A stretch of 64,000 nucleotides of DNA from Alphaproteobacteria bacterium (GTDB lineage: Bacteria; Pseudomonadota; Alphaproteobacteria; Micavibrionales; Micavibrionaceae): positions 38,521-102,520 of the forward strand of contig JAUIIA010000007.1 of NCBI GenBank assembly GCA_030432025.1, in the 5' to 3' direction. Each line of letters begins with the position of its first letter. Position 1 is the first letter of the stretch. The notes beneath the pieces were generated by a model. It was not told the DNA's origin. It ran no database searches and saw only the letters and a program-made list of their open reading frames with translations. Shown piece after piece: positions 53,471 through 62,910 of this stretch. Both the position numbers and the translations under genes were made by a program.

Positions 53471-54418
53471 TTAAAGATTGCGTCCGCACGCGATGTACTT
53501 TTCACGGCGGGCCTTGATCAACTGTTGGCCGTCCCATGGTGTCAAAGCCTTGAGGGCGGCTTCAACTTGTTGGCCTACATTCTTGACTGTTTCTTCTCTG
53601 TGCCGGTGCGCACCGCCCATAGGCTCGCTAATGATCCCGTCAATGAGCTTCATCTGATACAAATCTTGTGCCGTTAGCTTGAGTGCCGTAGCGGCCTCCT
53701 CCGAGTAGTCACCACTGCGCCATAGAATGGACGCACAACCCTCGGGCGAGATTACGGAATAGATAGAATGCTCCAGCATATAAACCTTATCTGCCACCGC
53801 AATCGCGATCGCACCACCGGAGCCGCCTTCGCCAACAATAGTAGAAATAATCGGCACGTCTGTGCGCAAGCATTGTTCAATTGATTTTGCAATTGCTTCC
53901 GACTGACCGCGCTCTTCCGCGCCCATGCCGGGATAAGCACCGGCAGTGTCAACAAAAGTCAGCACAGGAAGCTGGAATTGGGATGCCATTTTCATCAGGC
54001 GTTGGGCTTTACGGTACCCTTCAGGGCGCGCCATACCGAAGTTATGATGCAAACGGGTTTCGGTGTCGTTACCTTTTTCATGCCCCATAATCACACAGGC
54101 GCGTCCTTTGAAGCGGCCGATTCCGCCGATTAGGGCGTTGTCCTCGGCAAAGTTACGGTCTCCGGCCAATGGCTCGAAATCACCGATCAAAAGCTCGAGG
54201 TAATCCTTCATATGTGGACGCTCTTGGTGGCGCGCCACTTGAACTTTCTGAGCTGGGGTCAGCTTGGTGTAAGCCTGCTGCAGCAAGCGGTTAGCTTTAT
54301 CCTGCATACGCTTGATCTCATCGCCGATATTCACCTCACTGTCACTGCTGACATGGCGTAACTCGGAAATTTTGGCTTCCAATTCAAGGATCGGTTTTTC
54401 GAACTCAAGCTGACTCAT
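53471..54418 (-). CDS. accA: Acetyl-CoA carboxylase carboxyltransferase subunit alpha
   Basis: 315 residues. Together with AccD it moves carboxyl groups from biotin to acetyl-CoA for fatty-acid synthesis. Motifs: VQVARHQERPHMKDYLELL, MGHEKGNDTETRLHHNFGMARPEGYRKA and GAYPGMGAEERGQSEAIA, then GEGGSGGAIAIAVAD. ATG at 54418 is preferred; one two codons upstream also exists. It lies downstream of xerD, separated by the xerD terminator. Confidence 0.97.
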   Translation of the reverse strand: MSQLEFEKPILELEAKISELRHVSSDSEVNIGDEIKRMQDKANRLLQQAYTKLTPAQKVQVARHQERPHMKDYLELLIGDFEPLAGDRNFAEDNALIGGIGRFKGRACVIMGHEKGNDTETRLHHNFGMARPEGYRKAQRLMKMASQFQLPVLTFVDTAGAYPGMGAEERGQSEAIAKSIEQCLRTDVPIISTIVGEGGSGGAIAIAVADKVYMLEHSIYSVISPEGCASILWRSGDYSEEAATALKLTAQDLYQMKLIDGIISEPMGGAHRHREETVKNVGQQVEAALKALTPWDGQQLIKARREKYIACGRNL

Positions 54419-54464
54419 AATCAAGTATCTTATTGTTATTAGAGGTTTGGTGTTGATAGCAAAA

Positions 54465-54509
54465 AGGGCGGCTCAGTTCAATGGTAGATCACCAAAGGAG
54501 CGCCGCCCT
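54465..54509 (-). terminator. Terminator of xerD
   Basis: AGGGCGGC (54465-54472) pairs with GCCGCCCT (54502-54509). The T-run is on the - strand, just after the xerD stop. Confidence 0.75.
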
Positions 54510-54532
54510 GTTTTAAATTCTTATACCAGCTA

Positions 54533-55534
54533 TTAGTTGGAAGCTGTTTTCTTATCGTCTTTAGACAGTGGGTGCTTGTCCTTAACTGTCTTTTTCAGCT
54601 TGTCGCCAACGATATGTGTGTAAATCTGTGTTGTCGCAATGTCGGCGTGACCGAGCATTTTCTGAACAGAACGCAGGTCTGCACCACGGCTTAGCAGGTG
54701 AGTAGCAAAAGCGTGACGAAGAATGTGCGGTGAAACGCGGTCTTCATCAACTTCGGCTTCACGGGCCAGATCTTTAAGAAGCTGTGCAAAACGCTGACGT
54801 GTCAGGTGACCGCTGTCCGATGTGCGGGATGGGAATACCCATTTTTCCTGATTAGCAGTGTTTTCCGTACCAATGAAACGCTTGCGGATGTTCAGGTAGT
54901 CTTCAACAGCTGCTTGAGCAGGGTCAGACAATGGAACCATACGCTCGCGACCGGCCTTACCGGCAACGGTTACAAACTGGAAGTCCTCGCTGATGGCTGA
55001 CATAGGCAGGCCAACAAGCTCGGATACACGAAGACCTGTTGCATAAAGCATTTCAAGCAAGCAAACCAAGCGAACACTTTCAGGTGTTCCGGCTTCACCG
55101 GCAGTTTTGATCAGTTGATCAACTTCACCTTCGCTCAATGTTTTTGGCAATGTGCGGCCTTGCTTAGGGCTTTCGATTGTAGAAGTAGGGTCATCGCTAC
55201 GTGAGTTTTCAGAAACCATGAAGCGGTAGAACTGACGAAGGGCAGAAAGACGACGGGCAACTGTACGAACAGCAATTTTTGCTTTGTTGTCACCTTTAGT
55301 GTGTGTCTTTTCGCTCAAATTCTTCAAGTAAGCCTTCAAATCATCTGTAGAGGCTTTATCGATGTCTGTGTCGCGCTCTTTGCGCAGGTACAAGCTGACA
55401 TCGGCAAGATCACGCCAGTAAGCTTGACGTGTGTTCAGTGCTGCACCACGCTCTGTGGTTAGCATATCAAGAAAAGCATCCACGGAAGGGTGCAAATCTG
55501 GTTTTGGCATTGCTGGGCGACCTGGACGTGCCAT
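54533..55534 (-). CDS. xerD: Tyrosine recombinase XerD
   Basis: 333 residues. It resolves chromosome dimers with XerC at dif. The N-terminal SAM-like core-binding domain (VDAFLDMLTTERGAALNTRQAYWRDL) is followed by the catalytic domain: Arg in YATGLRVSEL, HILRHAFATHLL, and GHADIATTQIYTH with the nucleophile Tyr. It is slightly long because of about 15 extra residues at each end. AGGAG precedes the start. The location next to accA and aroK is typical. Confidence 0.93.
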   Translation of the reverse strand: MARPGRPAMPKPDLHPSVDAFLDMLTTERGAALNTRQAYWRDLADVSLYLRKERDTDIDKASTDDLKAYLKNLSEKTHTKGDNKAKIAVRTVARRLSALRQFYRFMVSENSRSDDPTSTIESPKQGRTLPKTLSEGEVDQLIKTAGEAGTPESVRLVCLLEMLYATGLRVSELVGLPMSAISEDFQFVTVAGKAGRERMVPLSDPAQAAVEDYLNIRKRFIGTENTANQEKWVFPSRTSDSGHLTRQRFAQLLKDLAREAEVDEDRVSPHILRHAFATHLLSRGADLRSVQKMLGHADIATTQIYTHIVGDKLKKTVKDKHPLSKDDKKTASN

Positions 55535-55818
55535 AGTTTTTATCTCCTAATTTATTGTTTAGTCGGCTTTCTCCGACCGTTATTTCATTGCTCCGAGTAT
55601 CTTCTGTAACGCACGTTTTACGGCTCCCCGTTTAAAACCGTGTGCCTCACAAAATTACGCAGCGTGTTTAGCACAACACGAAGCAAATCTGTAAAATACG
55701 CCAAACATGCATTACATAATACGCTGTAAGCCGCACCGTCAAGCTTTTTCATAAATTTTTTACGTCAATATCAACAAAATACATAAATTAGTCAGTATTT
55801 TCTATAATATCGGTAAAA

Positions 55819-55959
55819 TCAGTTCAAATATTGCTCTTGGGGAATAGTAATTGTAGTTTCTGTACGCTGGATTTCGGGCGTGTAGAACACTGAAAATGCT
55901 GCAGCGCCTATAATGGCAATTGCGATCAGGCTCAACAGGACAAATAGAAGTTTGGGCAT
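55819..55959 (-). CDS. Small single-pass membrane protein, 46 residues
   Basis: Too short for most ORF lists. It begins MPKLLFVLLSLIAIAIIG, with one membrane helix at residues 3-25, and ends in a short periplasmic tail (YTPEIQRTETTITIPQEQYLN). A small protein of this shape (one helix plus a tail ending in a Val/Ile-Pro-x-x-x-Phe/Tyr-like motif) is often found just before aroK in alphaproteobacteria. The function is unknown. The ribosome-binding site is weak. Confidence 0.6.
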   Translation of the reverse strand: MPKLLFVLLSLIAIAIIGAAAFSVFYTPEIQRTETTITIPQEQYLN

Positions 55960-56045
55960 TGTGGGATTGACCAGCTTTGTTTAATTATCGTTCGAAGTAT
56001 GCAAAACATAAGGCGTGCTGCTCTCAGGTTCAATGAAAAAACACG

Positions 56046-56615
56046 ATGTCGAAACTTAAAAACGAAATCAAAGACATAAAAACGAAGCTCGATCGCCCTG
56101 TAGCGCTTATCGGCATGATGGGCGCAGGCAAAAGTTTTTTGGGCCGAGCACTGGCGAACAGCTTGTCAGTTGAATTCGCGGACAGTGATTCTGTTATTGA
56201 GGGGCGTGCCGGCATTACCGCGTCCGAAATTTTCGATCATTACGGTGAAGAGAAGTTTCGCGATTTTGAATTCAAGGTTATCGACGAACTGACCGGGAAG
56301 GGCCCGCTTATCCTTTCTACTGGCGGTGGGGCGCCGACACATGCGGCGACAATGGATATCTTGTTGGAGCGCTGCATAGTTATCTGGTTGAATGCCGAGC
56401 TGGACCTGATGTGGTCGCGTGTCGAGCAATCCAAAACCCGGCCCTTGCTACAAACTGAAAACCCAAAGGAAACACTGGCGAAGCTTTTGGAGAAACGCAA
56501 AGAGCTTTACGCCAAGGCGCACACCTCTCTGGATATCAGCTTTAAAAATGCAGACAAGGCTGAGAAGAACCTCATAAAAGCATTGTATGAATTCCTGAAT
56601 AAAGATAGTGTTTGA
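56046..56615 (+). CDS. aroK: Shikimate kinase
   Basis: 189 residues. Phosphorylates shikimate at C3. P-loop GMMGAGKSFLGRALA, shikimate-binding DSDSVIEGRAG and FRDFEFKVI, then LSTGGGAPT and RPLLQ. It has about 12 extra N-terminal residues. aroB follows 51 bases later, so the two are probably one transcript. Confidence 0.95.
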   Translation: MSKLKNEIKDIKTKLDRPVALIGMMGAGKSFLGRALANSLSVEFADSDSVIEGRAGITASEIFDHYGEEKFRDFEFKVIDELTGKGPLILSTGGGAPTHAATMDILLERCIVIWLNAELDLMWSRVEQSKTRPLLQTENPKETLAKLLEKRKELYAKAHTSLDISFKNADKAEKNLIKALYEFLNKDSV

Positions 56616-56665
56616 GCCCGAAAACAAACGTATTGAAGGCCTTAGCCTGTATTTTAAAAAGACAC

Positions 56666-57838
56666 ATGGAAACTAAAATCGTCACCATAGATCTGGATAC
56701 ACGAAGCTACGATATTTATATCGGGGCCGGGCTTCTATTCCGTATGAACGACTTTATGCCGCAGGATGTTGAAGGCAAATCGCTTTTCATCGTGACAGAT
56801 ACAAATGTGCGTACCTATGCGGAACGCCTCCATACCATGTTTTCAGAAGGCAATGCACGCAGCTGTGCCATGCATGTCGTACCGGCGGGGGAGGCCAGCA
56901 AATCCTTTGAACGTGTCGAAGAGGTCTGCGGCTGGATGCTGGAAAATGACTTAAACCGCGACAGTATCGTTGTTGCTGTAGGTGGCGGCGTCATAGGTGA
57001 CCTGACGGGCTTTTGTGCCTCTGTTGTTATGCGCGGCGTACCATACGTTCAGGTGCCGACCACATTATTGTCGCAAGTCGACAGCTCCGTAGGCGGCAAG
57101 ACAGGCATCAATACAAGACAAGGTAAGAACCTCGTCGGCAGCTTTTATCAACCGACCGCTGTGATTGCCGATATCGATTCACTGCAGACCCTGCCGCGTC
57201 GTGAATTATTGGCGGGCTATGCGGAAGTTTTGAAATACGGCCTTATCCAGGATGCGGGCTTCTTTAGCTGGCTGGAAAAGAACGGCGAGCGCGTACTTGA
57301 TCTGGATAAAGAAGCTGTTGCACATGCAATCGAAGTTAGCTGTAAGGCCAAGGCCGATGTAGTCGAAGCCGATGAAAAGGAGCAGGGCCGCCGCGCGTTG
57401 CTTAATTTCGGCCATACATTTGGTCACGCACTGGAAGCCGAGGCCGGATATGACGGCACATTACTGCACGGGGAGGCCATATCTATCGGCATGATTATGG
57501 CGATGGACTTATCCGTGCGTATGGATTTGTGCGACGAAAATGATTTCATTAGGTTGGAAGAGCATCTCGTAAGTGTCGGTTTGCCGACGCGGGCGTCTCT
57601 GATTGATGGTCTGGAAACAAATGTAGACAGGCTGTTGGCCATTATGGCACGTGACAAGAAGGTCAAAGATGGCAAGATGGTGTTTGTCGTCGCCAACGCA
57701 ATTGGTGACGCAATGATCAGTAACGCCGTACCGGAAGATCTTGTTAGAAGCGTCCTCGTACATTCATTAGGTGGCGAGAGCAAGGGCGGTAACAAAGGAA
57801 TTAAAGATCGATGGCTGTCGGCTTTCTCCTCTCAGTAG
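56666..57838 (+). CDS. aroB: 3-dehydroquinate synthase
   Basis: 390 residues starting at ATG 56666 (a longer frame to 56612 exists). It cyclises DAHP in the shikimate pathway using NAD and a divalent metal. Motifs: VAVGGGVIGDLTGF, QVPTTLLSQVDSSVGGKTG, the metal ligand region VEADEKEQGRRALLNFGHTFGHALE and HGEAISIGM. The last 28 bases overlap the start of the corC gene. Confidence 0.96.
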   Translation: METKIVTIDLDTRSYDIYIGAGLLFRMNDFMPQDVEGKSLFIVTDTNVRTYAERLHTMFSEGNARSCAMHVVPAGEASKSFERVEEVCGWMLENDLNRDSIVVAVGGGVIGDLTGFCASVVMRGVPYVQVPTTLLSQVDSSVGGKTGINTRQGKNLVGSFYQPTAVIADIDSLQTLPRRELLAGYAEVLKYGLIQDAGFFSWLEKNGERVLDLDKEAVAHAIEVSCKAKADVVEADEKEQGRRALLNFGHTFGHALEAEAGYDGTLLHGEAISIGMIMAMDLSVRMDLCDENDFIRLEEHLVSVGLPTRASLIDGLETNVDRLLAIMARDKKVKDGKMVFVVANAIGDAMISNAVPEDLVRSVLVHSLGGESKGGNKGIKDRWLSAFSSQ

Positions 57839-59079
57839 TTGCAATCATAGTATTGTTGTTGATGTCGGCGTTCTTCTCCGGCTCTGAAACCGCGTTGACC
57901 GCGGCGTCACGCGTGCGCATGCACAGCCATGAAAAGGAAGGCAACGACCGTGCGCGTCTGGTCAACAGAATCCGTGACAAGAAAGACCGCATGATCGGTG
58001 CCTTGTTGTTGGGTAACAACCTCGTCAATATTCTTGCATCCGCTCTGGCCACTAGTGTCCTGATCAAGATTTTTGGGGAAGCAGGGGTCGTTTACGCAAC
58101 ATTGGTTATGACCATGCTGGTTCTGATCTTCGCTGAAGTTTTGCCCAAGACCTATGCGCTACACTATGCGGAACCGATGTCGATGCGCATCGCCCCGATT
58201 ATTCGTGTCGTTATCTTTGTCTTTGCACCTGTTACCGAAACCGTAACGTGGATCGTCCGTCGTGTGCTGCGCCTGTTCGGGATTGATATCTCGAAAGTTG
58301 CCGCAGGGTCACACCTTGAACTCCTGCGTGGCGCGATCGACATGCATGAAGGCCCTGAAGAAGAGACACAAGAACAGCGCGCCATGTTGCTCTCTATTCT
58401 CGATCTGGCCGATGTGGATGTGGAAGACATTATGATCCACCGCAAAAGCGTGGAGATGATTCATGCTGAACAAAAGATGGAAGATATCGTAGCCGAGGTT
58501 TTGAAAAGCCCGCATACACGCTTGCCTGTATGGCGTGATAACTCGGACAATATTGTCGGTGTTATACATGCGAAGCTGCTGCTTCAGGAAATGAACAGGC
58601 ATGATGGTAAGGTCGCCAAGATCGAACTCGACGACATCATGATGGAACCGCGCTTCGTCCCTGAATCCACGACGCTGTATGATCAACTACAAGCGTTCCG
58701 TGAAAACAAAGAGCACTTTGCCGTTGTTGTCGATGAATACGGTGCACTGATGGGGATCGTGACGCTGGAAGATATTCTGGAAGAAATCGTCGGGGAGATT
58801 GACGATGAGCACGACATTTCCTTTGCAGGCGTGCGCATCCTGAATAACAAACAGTTTCTTGTCGATGGCACTGTTACAATCCGTGACCTGAACCGTGAGT
58901 ATGACTGGGGTTTGCCGGATGAGGAATATTCAACCATTGCCGGCTTGGTTCTGCATGAATCACAAACCATTCCCGAAGTAGGGCAGAGCTTCATGTATCA
59001 TGATTTCCGCTTTGATATCGTGCGTCGCCAGCGTCACCAAATCACCAAAATCCGCATCACTCCGCCCGAAAACCCTTAG
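57811..59079 (+). CDS. CNNM/CorC-HlyC family transporter
   Basis: 422 residues. A DUF21 membrane domain with four helices (FFSGSETALTAASRVRM) is followed by a CBS pair (VEDIMIHRKSVEMI, TRLPVWRDN, FAVVVDEYGALMGIVTLEDILEEIVGEI) and a C-terminal CorC_HlyC domain (DGTVTIRDLNREYDWGLPDEEYSTIAGLV). It is a probable magnesium/cobalt efflux or regulator. It is coupled to aroB by a 28-base overlap. Confidence 0.9.
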   Translation: MAVGFLLSVVAIIVLLLMSAFFSGSETALTAASRVRMHSHEKEGNDRARLVNRIRDKKDRMIGALLLGNNLVNILASALATSVLIKIFGEAGVVYATLVMTMLVLIFAEVLPKTYALHYAEPMSMRIAPIIRVVIFVFAPVTETVTWIVRRVLRLFGIDISKVAAGSHLELLRGAIDMHEGPEEETQEQRAMLLSILDLADVDVEDIMIHRKSVEMIHAEQKMEDIVAEVLKSPHTRLPVWRDNSDNIVGVIHAKLLLQEMNRHDGKVAKIELDDIMMEPRFVPESTTLYDQLQAFRENKEHFAVVVDEYGALMGIVTLEDILEEIVGEIDDEHDISFAGVRILNNKQFLVDGTVTIRDLNREYDWGLPDEEYSTIAGLVLHESQTIPEVGQSFMYHDFRFDIVRRQRHQITKIRITPPENP

Positions 59080-59149
59080 GGGCGTTGCAGTTTCTGATTG
59101 ACGAAACACCCGCAAACATTATACATAATCAAAAATTTTGAGTGGCACT

Positions 59150-60193
59150 ATGACCGATAGACAATATGAACCGGGCATGGAGCCTGTGTTCTTGCAGGCT
59201 TTATGGAGAACAGGCTCCACCTATTTGTGGGGTAAATTCCGTTCGCGTGATGAGTTTCGCGGGTACTTCGAACCTTTGCACGAAGCGCTTTACTGTAAGA
59301 CACGCGAGAAACTCAAAGCCGACTATGACCATGCGGTCCAAAAATACGGTCACAGCTTTATCTCTCATAACTATTACGATGAGTTCAATATTCGCGCATC
59401 CGGCGGCGCGGAACACTTCGAACGCAGATTTACGCTCGAGCGCTATGCAATGTCCCCGCAGGACGAGGACCCTGAACTGAAACGTTATATTGGCAGCTTG
59501 ATCGACAATGCAGCTAATGAGGGGCAGGCGGCTGTCATGCAGTTCAATCGTGGCATCTTGCGTGCGGAATGGATGAAGCGCCAGTTCGGCGGTACACATA
59601 TTTACCTGAACCGTAACCCGTCGGACATGCTGTTTTCCTACAAGAGCCATAATAACAAATCTTACTATCTGCCCGTATATCTCTCGATTGTGGCACAGAA
59701 TGCACATAACCCGATTTTTGCAGAAATAGCAGAGCATTTCGGTGTAACACCATTTGATGCACCGGCATCTCTACAAGGGTTGGGCTATAGCGAGGAACGC
59801 ATAAAAAGCAGAAGCTTTACCGCAACGCTGCGCCATTTCTCCCGTCCGGCTAGAGGGCTGAGCGAACAGGATGAGCGCGACCTCGTCGCGTTTTTCTGGA
59901 CCATGGGGCTGGCGGAGGCCACGCGTTACGCAGACGTGATTGTCGATACCGATCAGGTCGTCGCGACAGAAGGACGCTTGATGCCGGATATACTGGCAAA
60001 AGCGACAGGTAAGGAATTCGACTTTTCTGATTTGAAAGTAAAACGCGGGGAGACCGAGACCATGGAAATCTCTCCTGAAATGAAACGCATCATTCGCAAT
60101 GCCTGCGACTACATGGAAGCCCATTGGGCGCGTTTAAAGGATTTCCCGCTTTCAACCAATACCGCAGTACAGCTTATAAGCACCCTTCAATAG
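59150..60193 (+). CDS. P-loop sulfotransferase-like protein
   Basis: 347 residues (ATG 59150; a TTG at 59138 is possible). The N-terminal FLQALWRTGSTYLWGKF resembles the PAPS-binding loop of sulfotransferases, and HIYLNRNPSDMLFSYKSHN resembles the 3'-phosphate loop (R-x-P-x-D/S). No signal peptide or membrane helix is seen. The acceptor is unknown. It follows corC by 70 bases and its 3' end overlaps the convergent aldo-keto reductase by 20 bases. Confidence 0.7.
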   Translation: MTDRQYEPGMEPVFLQALWRTGSTYLWGKFRSRDEFRGYFEPLHEALYCKTREKLKADYDHAVQKYGHSFISHNYYDEFNIRASGGAEHFERRFTLERYAMSPQDEDPELKRYIGSLIDNAANEGQAAVMQFNRGILRAEWMKRQFGGTHIYLNRNPSDMLFSYKSHNNKSYYLPVYLSIVAQNAHNPIFAEIAEHFGVTPFDAPASLQGLGYSEERIKSRSFTATLRHFSRPARGLSEQDERDLVAFFWTMGLAEATRYADVIVDTDQVVATEGRLMPDILAKATGKEFDFSDLKVKRGETETMEISPEMKRIIRNACDYMEAHWARLKDFPLSTNTAVQLISTLQ

Positions 60194-60935
60194 CACGGGC
60201 GTTAGCCTTCAGGTTATCGGGGTTAATGGTGCCGACAATCGCGGCATCTGTCCCTTTATGAGAGAACGCGAACCGGAAAGCATCCTCGATATTTGTGTTA
60301 TGCCCGCTGGACAGGACTTTCTTCAGCAAAACGCCTTTATTGTTCTGCTCTGCGTAATCCAGCACGGGCTTCTCGTCTGTGTAATCGGCGGTATACATTG
60401 CCATCACAACATCCAGATGCTCCAGCGTACGAAGCCCGCCCTCGCTGGTTTTAGTTGAAGCGCCTACTGCGCGCACCAGGCCCTGCTTTTTGAAGTTCAG
60501 CAGGGTCTCTATGACCTCATCAGACAGGTTTTCGATGTCATTACCGTCAGAGTGCAGCAAAAAAACGTCGATATAATCGGTCTGTAAGCGTTGCAAACTG
60601 CGCTCAAGGCTTTTTGTGAGATGCTGCGGTGCAAAATTATAAAAGGACTCGCCGTCTTCAAATTCCTCTCCCGCTTTACCTGCGATAACCCAATCATCGC
60701 GTTGACCTTTAAGTAAATTGCCCAGCCGTTCCTCACTTGTGCCATATGCGGGGGCGGTATCGAGGAGATTAATGCCGAGGCCTTTGGCCATTGAAAGTAA
60801 GTCGGCAAGGTGTGTTTCATTGGGGATTTCAAACCCTTGCGGGTATTTTACACCTTCGTTCCGGCCGAACTTTACGGTACCAAGCCCGAGCGGGGAGACC
60901 TCTATGCCAGTGTCGCCTAACTGTCTTTTGTCCAT
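60174..60935 (-). CDS. Aldo-keto reductase
   Basis: 253 residues, shorter than most members. The TIM-barrel catalytic set is visible: Asp59 and Tyr64 in LLDTAPAYGTSEERLG, Lys in WVIAGKAGEEF, and His in DVFLLHSDGND. The C-terminal NADPH-binding region is shortened (AAIVGTINPDNLKAN). The substrate is unknown. Its start overlaps the FAD oxidoreductase stop by 19 bases. Confidence 0.88.
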   Translation of the reverse strand: MDKRQLGDTGIEVSPLGLGTVKFGRNEGVKYPQGFEIPNETHLADLLSMAKGLGINLLDTAPAYGTSEERLGNLLKGQRDDWVIAGKAGEEFEDGESFYNFAPQHLTKSLERSLQRLQTDYIDVFLLHSDGNDIENLSDEVIETLLNFKKQGLVRAVGASTKTSEGGLRTLEHLDVVMAMYTADYTDEKPVLDYAEQNNKGVLLKKVLSSGHNTNIEDAFRFAFSHKGTDAAIVGTINPDNLKANARAIEGCL

Positions 60936-62074
60936 GTCGCTTTATCCCACGGGGTTTTTGTATATTCAACGGGTTGCAGGAATGAAAAGTCAGTCTCATT
61001 CCCTGATGGCTCAAGGTCGATCTTCTCCAGTAAACGGTCAGATAGCAGTGGCGCAAAGGTTAGCTTCGTCGGCCAGCAATAATGAACATTGCCGACACTG
61101 TGAATCGTCGGCGTGTCGGGCATCCAGCCATCGGTCTTGGATTTACCCTCAACGCGGTCAATCGGCAGGACGGCCCACTCAACTGCCGCTAAATCTACAT
61201 CGGGCAGGTATTTAGCAAACCCTTTGCGGGTGGCCTCGTATACTTCTTGTGGGGCGGCTTCTTTAGCGCGCTCGGCAACACCACCACCCAGATACCAGAC
61301 CAGTTCTCCGTCTTCCGCTTTGTGAGTCGTAATCGTTGCGACCGGCTTGTCGGATGAACCGACCAAATGTGCGTAAAGCGGATAGGGGGCAGGCTTCAAC
61401 ATACCCATCAAAAGCGGTCTTTTTTGTGTTTCCAGTCCGTTATTATGCTGCGCCTGCGAAGCCTGAATGGCGTTGGAGGCCGCGCTTGTGAAGATAATTT
61501 GCTGCGGATAAATTTCATGGCGCTCAAGGAAGCCGATCGGGTCTTCAGGCGTGTCGATTTTGCGGATACTGCCCTTAAACGGCTCCGCCAGTGCCCGAAT
61601 AACGCTGGGTATATCCAGCACGGGCTCATCCATGAATACGACACTGCCCTTAAAGCCGCTATCGGTAATCTCTTGTGGCCACTCGTCTTTCGGGACTTCG
61701 TGTACGTTGTTCCCTAATGCTTGCTTCGTCACCAGCTTGACCAGACCGCCCATAAACCCCTTGGGTATGAGCAGGTGCTGCGACTCCGCATTATATCGTG
61801 CGGAGGAGAGGTCAATATCTCCTTCACCGCGCAAAGCCGTCCGCCACAAATCGGGCATAGCGCTGATATTCTGGGCCAGATCGTTAATCTTCCCCGCGAA
61901 TGCATATTTCAAACCTGAATGGATAATGCCCTGACTGGCTATGGTCTGGCCGTTACCGATGGAATCGCTTTCGAGCAATAAAACGTCATACCCCATACGT
62001 TTGAAGCGGTGAAAGGCCCAAAGCCCCGCAATGCCTGCGCCGATAATGGCGATATCTACGTTGCGCTGAGCCAT
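60917..62074 (-). CDS. FAD-dependent oxidoreductase (DAO-like)
   Basis: 385 residues beginning with a Rossmann motif (DIAIIGAGIAGLWAFHRFKRMG) and then QTIASQGIIHSGLKYAF, a glycerol-3-phosphate/D-amino-acid oxidase-like pattern. The substrate cannot be assigned. It overlaps its neighbours by 19 bases on each side, indicating strict co-translation with the hydrolase and the aldo-keto reductase. Confidence 0.82.
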   Translation of the reverse strand: MAQRNVDIAIIGAGIAGLWAFHRFKRMGYDVLLLESDSIGNGQTIASQGIIHSGLKYAFAGKINDLAQNISAMPDLWRTALRGEGDIDLSSARYNAESQHLLIPKGFMGGLVKLVTKQALGNNVHEVPKDEWPQEITDSGFKGSVVFMDEPVLDIPSVIRALAEPFKGSIRKIDTPEDPIGFLERHEIYPQQIIFTSAASNAIQASQAQHNNGLETQKRPLLMGMLKPAPYPLYAHLVGSSDKPVATITTHKAEDGELVWYLGGGVAERAKEAAPQEVYEATRKGFAKYLPDVDLAAVEWAVLPIDRVEGKSKTDGWMPDTPTIHSVGNVHYCWPTKLTFAPLLSDRLLEKIDLEPSGNETDFSFLQPVEYTKTPWDKATWTKDS

Positions 62075-62901
62075 GTGCGTATCATCTCTATCTGGTCAGG
62101 TGTCATAAGGGAGGGGACGTGACCACACCCCTGCAGTGTCAGGAGATCAAAGTCCGGCTGGCTTTCCCGCATTTGATCGATAATGTCTTGGGTCAGCAAC
62201 ATCGACTGCGCCCCGTGAATGACGAGGGCAGGGCATTCAATAGCTTTCCATTTTTGCCATAAATCCACATCGCCGATAGGCGAGTTTTCAAATACCCTTG
62301 CGATCTCGGGGTCGTAGGCGTAGCTAAGTAGTCCATCTTCACGTTTACGATAGTTATGCTTGGCCATGTGTGTCCAGTGAATATCTTCCAAAGGCCCCCA
62401 TGTCAGGCCACGTGTGGCACGCATGCGGGCTTCGAGTTCTTCAATGTCCTTGAAAGTGTATTCAACCTTGATGACATTATAAATGAAATCAAGCGCGGCC
62501 TGCGGCACTGTCGGCCCAACATCATTGATGATCAGCTTTTTAATCGGGGAGTTTTCACTGCCGGCGATACGCATACCAAGCAAACCACCAAGCGATATCC
62601 CGATCCAGTCAACGCTATCCAGCTCAAGATGGTCGAGTAGGGTATGCAGGTCTGACACATAGTGATCGTAATCATACTGCATAGGGTCGTTGAGGAAGTC
62701 ACTGCGTCCACGTCCGGCCAAATCAATGGCGATTACGCGATGGCCGTGCTGAATAAGGTCCTCAGCCAGAAAGTCAAAATCGAAACCGTTGCCGGTAAGG
62801 CCATGAACGCCGATGATGGGATTCGCGTCTTTATCGCCCCAATCGCTGTAAACCAGCGTGTAACCACTTTCACTTTTGAAACTATGTTCGGTGAAGCTCA
62901 T
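62056..62901 (-). CDS. Alpha/beta hydrolase
   Basis: 281 residues. Oxyanion strand GVHGLTGNGFDFD, nucleophile elbow GISLGGLLGMRIA, acid in ALVIHGAQSMLLTQD and catalytic His in QGCGHVPSLMT. The fold is typical of broad esterase/lipase-like hydrolases; the substrate is unknown. It starts 9 bases after secA, so it is in the secA operon. Confidence 0.85.
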   Translation of the reverse strand: MSFTEHSFKSESGYTLVYSDWGDKDANPIIGVHGLTGNGFDFDFLAEDLIQHGHRVIAIDLAGRGRSDFLNDPMQYDYDHYVSDLHTLLDHLELDSVDWIGISLGGLLGMRIAGSENSPIKKLIINDVGPTVPQAALDFIYNVIKVEYTFKDIEELEARMRATRGLTWGPLEDIHWTHMAKHNYRKREDGLLSYAYDPEIARVFENSPIGDVDLWQKWKAIECPALVIHGAQSMLLTQDIIDQMRESQPDFDLLTLQGCGHVPSLMTPDQIEMIRTWLSAT

Positions 62902-62910
62902 AAAGACCGC

